A stretch of 8,888 nt of DNA, taken from Acidobacteriota bacterium (GTDB taxonomy: Bacteria > Acidobacteriota > Blastocatellia > Pyrinomonadales > Pyrinomonadaceae). This document shows positions 5,841 through 8,888 of the stretch, in pieces. The notes below the pieces were generated by a model. It worked only from the letters and a program-made list of their open reading frames with translations. It was not told the DNA's origin and did no database searches. Every line of letters begins with the position of its first letter. Within the stretch, counting starts at the first letter, position 1. Location of the stretch: contig JAHEEZ010000145.1 in assembly GCA_024640445.1 (NCBI GenBank), positions 1 to 8,888 of the forward strand, read 5' to 3'. A program made the position numbers and the translations under genes.

Positions 5841-7985
5841 ATGGATCAAGAGATAAGAGAATTCGTGCCCTCCTCGGGGATTTCGGAGCAGGTAGAGCCC
5901 GGCCCGACGCTGTCCGTTGGCGATCCCCAGTACCTCACGAACCGTGAAATAAGCTGGTTAAAGTTCAATCGGCGGGTTCTTGAACAAGCGCTGGATGAAT
6001 CGGTTCCGCTTCTCGAAAGGCTGAAGTTCCTCTCTATCTTCTCAACCAACCTTGACGAGTTCTTCATGATCCGTTTTTCGGGTTTGAAAGAACAGATCGC
6101 GGAAGGCATCAACGCTCCGTCGCCCGACGGGATGACTCCGGAAGAACAGGTCCGGGCGATCAGGCTTTTGCTTCGGCCGATGCTGCTCGAGCAGATGATG
6201 TGCTTCAACGAGGAGGTTTTCCCAAGCCTCTATGATGAGGGCATAGAACTGGTTTCTTACCAGGACCTCGACGGGGATGTGCGTAAGCGCCTTGACGACT
6301 ATTTCCTGAACGACGTCTTTCCCGTTCTGACGCCTCAGGCGGTGGACGAGAGTCACCCATTCCCTTACATTTCCAACCTCAGCGTGAATATGGGGCTGAT
6401 GGTGGAGCCCGATCCGTCAATTGACCACGGTAAGATCAATCATCTTTACAAACAGCCGAGGTTTGTCAGGATCAAGCTTCCGCCAAACATCCCGAGATTG
6501 GTTCCGATCGAGGAAGGGCGTTCGACGTTCGTGCATCTGAGCGAGATCGTATCGGCGAACGCTACGCACCTTTTCCCGCATATGAACCCTTCAAGAGCTT
6601 TTCTTTTCAGGGTCACGCGGGATGCCGACATCGAGATCAGGGAAGATGAAGCGGGCGATCTTCTCCGCACGATGGAACGCGAGATCAAACATCGGCGGCG
6701 GTTCAGCTTCGCGGTGCGTCTGGAGGTTTCGTCAGAAATGCCGCCTGAGATGACGGACCTGATAGCGGGTTCGATCGGTCTCACGGACGAGGACGTCTAC
6801 CGTATCAACGGATTCTTGAACATTCCCGACCTGATGACTCTTTATGGGCTTGACCGTCCGGACCTGAAAGATGTCTCGATTACCTACTCGGTGCCGAAGG
6901 CGCTCAAACAGCCGAATAAGAAGATCTTCGAGATTCTTTCTGAACAGGATGTTCTTGTGCATCATCCGTACACTTCTTACAACACGATCACCGACTTTCT
7001 TGACGCCGCGGCGGATGACGAGGATGTTCTCGCGATCAAGATATGCCTTTACAGGACCGGAAAGGACTCGCCGGTTGTTCGATCTTTGATGAGGGCCAGC
7101 CAAAACGGCAAACAGGTCGCAGCACTGGTCGAGCTAAAGGCGCGATTTGATGAAGAAAACAATATCGAATGGGCTCGAATGCTTGAAAATGAAGGCGTTC
7201 ACGTCATATACGGGATGCTCGGGCTCAAGACCCACTCCAAAGTGGCGTTGGTCATCAGGCGCGAGAATGACGAACTGAAACGGTATGTCCATATCGCGAC
7301 GGGCAACTATAATCCGGCGACCGCAAAGATCTATACCGACCTGGGACTCTTGACGTCAGACGATGAGATCGGAAAGGATGCTACGGACCTATTCAATTTC
7401 CTTACGGGATATTCTTACCAGACGGAGTACCGCCAGCTTGTGATCGCGCCTGTTGTTCTGCGCGAGAGAATGCTGGAACTGATAAAACGCGAGACCAGGA
7501 ACAAGCTTGAAGGACGAGACGCGAGGATCGTAGCCAAGCTGAACAGCCTGACCGATGAAAAGATCGTTCGCCAGCTTTATAAGGCCTCGCAGGCTGGAGT
7601 GGAGATAGATCTGATCGTGAGAGGCATTTGTGTTCTTAGGCCCGGAATTCAAGGGCTCTCGGAAAACATCAGAGTCAGATCGATCGTCGGTAGATTTCTT
7701 GAACACCACAGGATCTTTTACTTCGCGAACGGCGGTGACGAAGAGATATATATCGGGAGCGCGGACTGGATGCACCGCAATCTCGATCGGCGCGTGGAAG
7801 CCGTGGTTCCGATAAAGGACGCGAAGCTGCGAAAATATCTTAAGAAGGATGTGCTTGGAGCCTACATGAGAGACAATGCAAACGCGGAGGTCTTGAATGC
7901 TGACGGCGATTACACCAAGGTTCAGCCCAGACCGGGAGAATCGAAGTTTGATTCGCAGATGTATTTTGTGGAAAGGGACATTTAG
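5841..7985 (+). CDS. ppk: Polyphosphate kinase 1
   Basis: Cytoplasmic or membrane-associated enzyme that reversibly moves the ATP gamma-phosphate onto inorganic polyphosphate. At 714 residues it is slightly longer than the E. coli enzyme (688), mainly from about 30 extra N-terminal residues before NREISWLKFNRRVLEQA, the conserved PPK1 N-domain start (with STNLDEFFMIRFSGLKEQI). The C-terminal phospholipase-D-like half has ALVELKARFDEENNIEWA, then His465 in GLKTHSK and His484 in YVHIATGNYN. Their 19-residue spacing equals that of E. coli His435 (the phosphorylated residue) and His454. LVRGICVLRPGI, IVGRFLEHHRIFYF and SADWMHRNLDRRVE are also family motifs. The ATG at 5841 is chosen because no better start with a ribosome binding site follows and the promoter sits directly before it. 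No ppx or pho gene is adjacent; it has its own promoter and terminator. Confidence 0.97.
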   Translation: MDQEIREFVPSSGISEQVEPGPTLSVGDPQYLTNREISWLKFNRRVLEQALDESVPLLERLKFLSIFSTNLDEFFMIRFSGLKEQIAEGINAPSPDGMTPEEQVRAIRLLLRPMLLEQMMCFNEEVFPSLYDEGIELVSYQDLDGDVRKRLDDYFLNDVFPVLTPQAVDESHPFPYISNLSVNMGLMVEPDPSIDHGKINHLYKQPRFVRIKLPPNIPRLVPIEEGRSTFVHLSEIVSANATHLFPHMNPSRAFLFRVTRDADIEIREDEAGDLLRTMEREIKHRRRFSFAVRLEVSSEMPPEMTDLIAGSIGLTDEDVYRINGFLNIPDLMTLYGLDRPDLKDVSITYSVPKALKQPNKKIFEILSEQDVLVHHPYTSYNTITDFLDAAADDEDVLAIKICLYRTGKDSPVVRSLMRASQNGKQVAALVELKARFDEENNIEWARMLENEGVHVIYGMLGLKTHSKVALVIRRENDELKRYVHIATGNYNPATAKIYTDLGLLTSDDEIGKDATDLFNFLTGYSYQTEYRQLVIAPVVLRERMLELIKRETRNKLEGRDARIVAKLNSLTDEKIVRQLYKASQAGVEIDLIVRGICVLRPGIQGLSENIRVRSIVGRFLEHHRIFYFANGGDEEIYIGSADWMHRNLDRRVEAVVPIKDAKLRKYLKKDVLGAYMRDNANAEVLNADGDYTKVQPRPGESKFDSQMYFVERDI

Positions 7986-8036
7986 TTGTCGGTTTGCGGA
8001 ACGACGCTCGGACGAGAGTTGGCGGAAACACTTTTT

Positions 8037-8081
8037 AAGACTTTTGTAGGCTCGAACCAGTCATCTGCAAAAGTCTTTTTT
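8037..8081 (+). terminator. Rho-independent terminator after ppk, in the leader of the next gene
   Basis: AAGACTTTTG (8037-8046) pairs perfectly with CAAAAGTCTT (8068-8077); two to four weaker pairs extend the stem inward. The T run is 8076-8081. It starts about 50 bases after the ppk stop and ends 24 bases before the next ATG, so it may also act on transcripts entering that gene. Confidence 0.88.
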
Positions 8082-8088
8082 CGTATCT

Positions 8089-8093
8089 GGAGG
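8089..8093 (+). promoter_or_regulatory. Ribosome binding site of the CxxCH protein
   Basis: GGAGG at 8089-8093, with a rather long 12-base gap to the ATG at 8106. No in-frame ATG, GTG or TTG lies between them, and no in-frame ATG follows until far past the signal peptide, so 8106 remains the best start. Confidence 0.65.
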
Positions 8094-8105
8094 ACGGCAT
8101 CGAAA

Positions 8106-8888
8106 ATGAAAGCAAGAGAAAATAGAATCCCGAAACTAAAGGTAGTGGTACTTACCGTCTTCTTCCTGTTCACGATCGTTGTATTCCTGGGTCAGGATCG
8201 ATCGTTGAACAAAGTCCACGCCTCCGCTTTTGGACCTTCTCCGTCTCACACCAATGCCCCGGGTGAGGGAAACTGTACCGCCTGCCATTCTGATTTCAAG
8301 GTGAATACAGGAACCGGAAGTCTTGTTATCTCGGGCCTGCCCGCCGCGTACCAGCCGGGACAACAGATCGAAGTTACAGTTACTTTGAGCCAGTCTGATG
8401 GCGTGATCTTCGGCTTTCAACTTACCGCTCTCGACGACAGTGGGGCGCAGGCGGGTTCGTTCACGCTTCCGAACCAGATGCCTGAGCAAATGCAGACCGT
8501 AGTCGGATTGGTAGGACCCGAAGTGAGGACTTATCTGGAACACACCATCTCGGGCATTACGCCGACCGAGTTTGGAACCAAGTCCTGGACCTTCACATGG
8601 AATGCGCCTGGAACAGATGTTGGACGGGTCACTCTTTACGCTGCGGGGAACGCTGCGAACAGCAACGGTAATTTAACAGGTGACTATATTTACACCGCGT
8701 CCGCAGAAACTGATACGGCAGCCCCTTCTGCCGTGCCATTCGACTTCGACGGCGATTCGAAGACGGACGTATCGGTGTTCCGTCCGAGCCCGTCTTCCCT
8801 GCTAGATAACGCCGCTCCTGAAGGTTCTTCTTCGCAGTGGTGGATATTCAACAGCGCTTCCGAGAGCGCTCTCGGGATCACCTTCGGG
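8106..8888 (+). CDS. Secreted choice-of-anchor V protein with CxxCH motif and FG-GAP repeats, 5' part (3' end outside window)
   Basis: The frame is open from the ATG at 8106 to the last base, 261 codons without a stop. A basic N-terminus (MKARENRIPKLK) is followed by a hydrophobic segment at 13-29 and a likely signal peptidase site after VHA (37-39). Next comes SHTNAPGEGNCTACHSDF with C57-x-x-C60-H61, then GSLVISGLPAAYQPGQQIEVTVTL and a Reeler-like beta-sandwich to about residue 200. This order is the known 'choice-of-anchor V' family, whose CxxCH resembles a c-type heme site. From residue 213 (base 8742) the first FG-GAP blade begins, with DFDGDSKTDVSVFRP and the PEGSSSQWW loop also found in the M36 protease. 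More blades should follow beyond the window. Function is unknown; export is well supported, heme binding is only possible. Confidence 0.88.
   Translation, partial: MKARENRIPKLKVVVLTVFFLFTIVVFLGQDRSLNKVHASAFGPSPSHTNAPGEGNCTACHSDFKVNTGTGSLVISGLPAAYQPGQQIEVTVTLSQSDGVIFGFQLTALDDSGAQAGSFTLPNQMPEQMQTVVGLVGPEVRTYLEHTISGITPTEFGTKSWTFTWNAPGTDVGRVTLYAAGNAANSNGNLTGDYIYTASAETDTAAPSAVPFDFDGDSKTDVSVFRPSPSSLLDNAAPEGSSSQWWIFNSASESALGITFG
8742..8888 (+). repeat. First FG-GAP blade of the CxxCH protein (cut by window edge)
   Basis: Starts DFDGDSKTDVSVFRPSP and contains NAAPEGSSSQWWIFNS and SALGITFG. It aligns over its whole visible length with blade 1 of the M36 protease (from 4757), including the extra loop. 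Confidence 0.85.

Noticed and set aside
5841..7985. A phosphate operon including ppk and neighbours
   Set aside because: Terminators lie on both sides of ppk and neither neighbour is a phosphate gene.
349..8888. The three FG-GAP regions as a recent DNA duplication or mobile cassette
   Set aside because: The blades are alike in protein but diverged in DNA, and no flanking repeats, transposase or integrase are visible.

Overview
The window reads as a piece of a Gram-negative-type bacterial chromosome, most likely an Acidobacteriota member of the class Blastocatellia (Pyrinomonadales-like). This rests on family knowledge: large secreted proteins ending in FG-GAP/VCBS repeats of the form DxDGDGKxDxAVFRPSxxxW, a bacterial M36 fungalysin and a 'choice-of-anchor V' protein are typical of that group. 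GC content is moderately high. All four genes lie on the + strand. No RNA genes, insertion sequences, CRISPR arrays or phage genes are visible.

Layout. (1) 1-1158: the 3' end of a secreted protein with a P-domain-like segment followed by six FG-GAP blades, then two hairpins, the second with a T-tract. (2) 1159-1519: a long non-coding stretch with weak promoter candidates, a spaced direct repeat and the ribosome binding site of the next gene. (3) 1520-5620: a 1366-residue secreted M36 (fungalysin) zinc metalloprotease with propeptide, catalytic domain, two beta-sandwich-like regions and six C-terminal FG-GAP blades, again followed by two hairpins. (4) 5621-5840: terminator, an inverted repeat, and a good sigma-70-type promoter so close to the next ATG that the transcript should be nearly leaderless. 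(5) 5841-7985: ppk, polyphosphate kinase 1, complete with both active-site histidines. (6) 7986-8105: a strong terminator ending only 24 bases before the next ATG. (7) 8106-8888: the 5' part of a secreted choice-of-anchor V protein with a CxxCH motif and the first FG-GAP blade. It is cut by the window edge with no stop codon, so it is easy to miss.

How the genes relate. Three of the four genes encode exported proteins with unrelated N-terminal domains joined to the same kind of C-terminal beta-propeller. The propeller is probably a shared surface-attachment or interaction module, which is an inference. ppk is cytoplasmic and metabolic, appears to be its own transcription unit, and shows no functional link to its neighbours beyond position. 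I found no clear evidence of a new defence or mobile system. The most interesting signals are the modular reuse of the propeller, its apparent three-blade internal duplication in the protease, the leaderless ppk promoter with an upstream palindrome, and the terminator sitting in the leader of the CxxCH gene.
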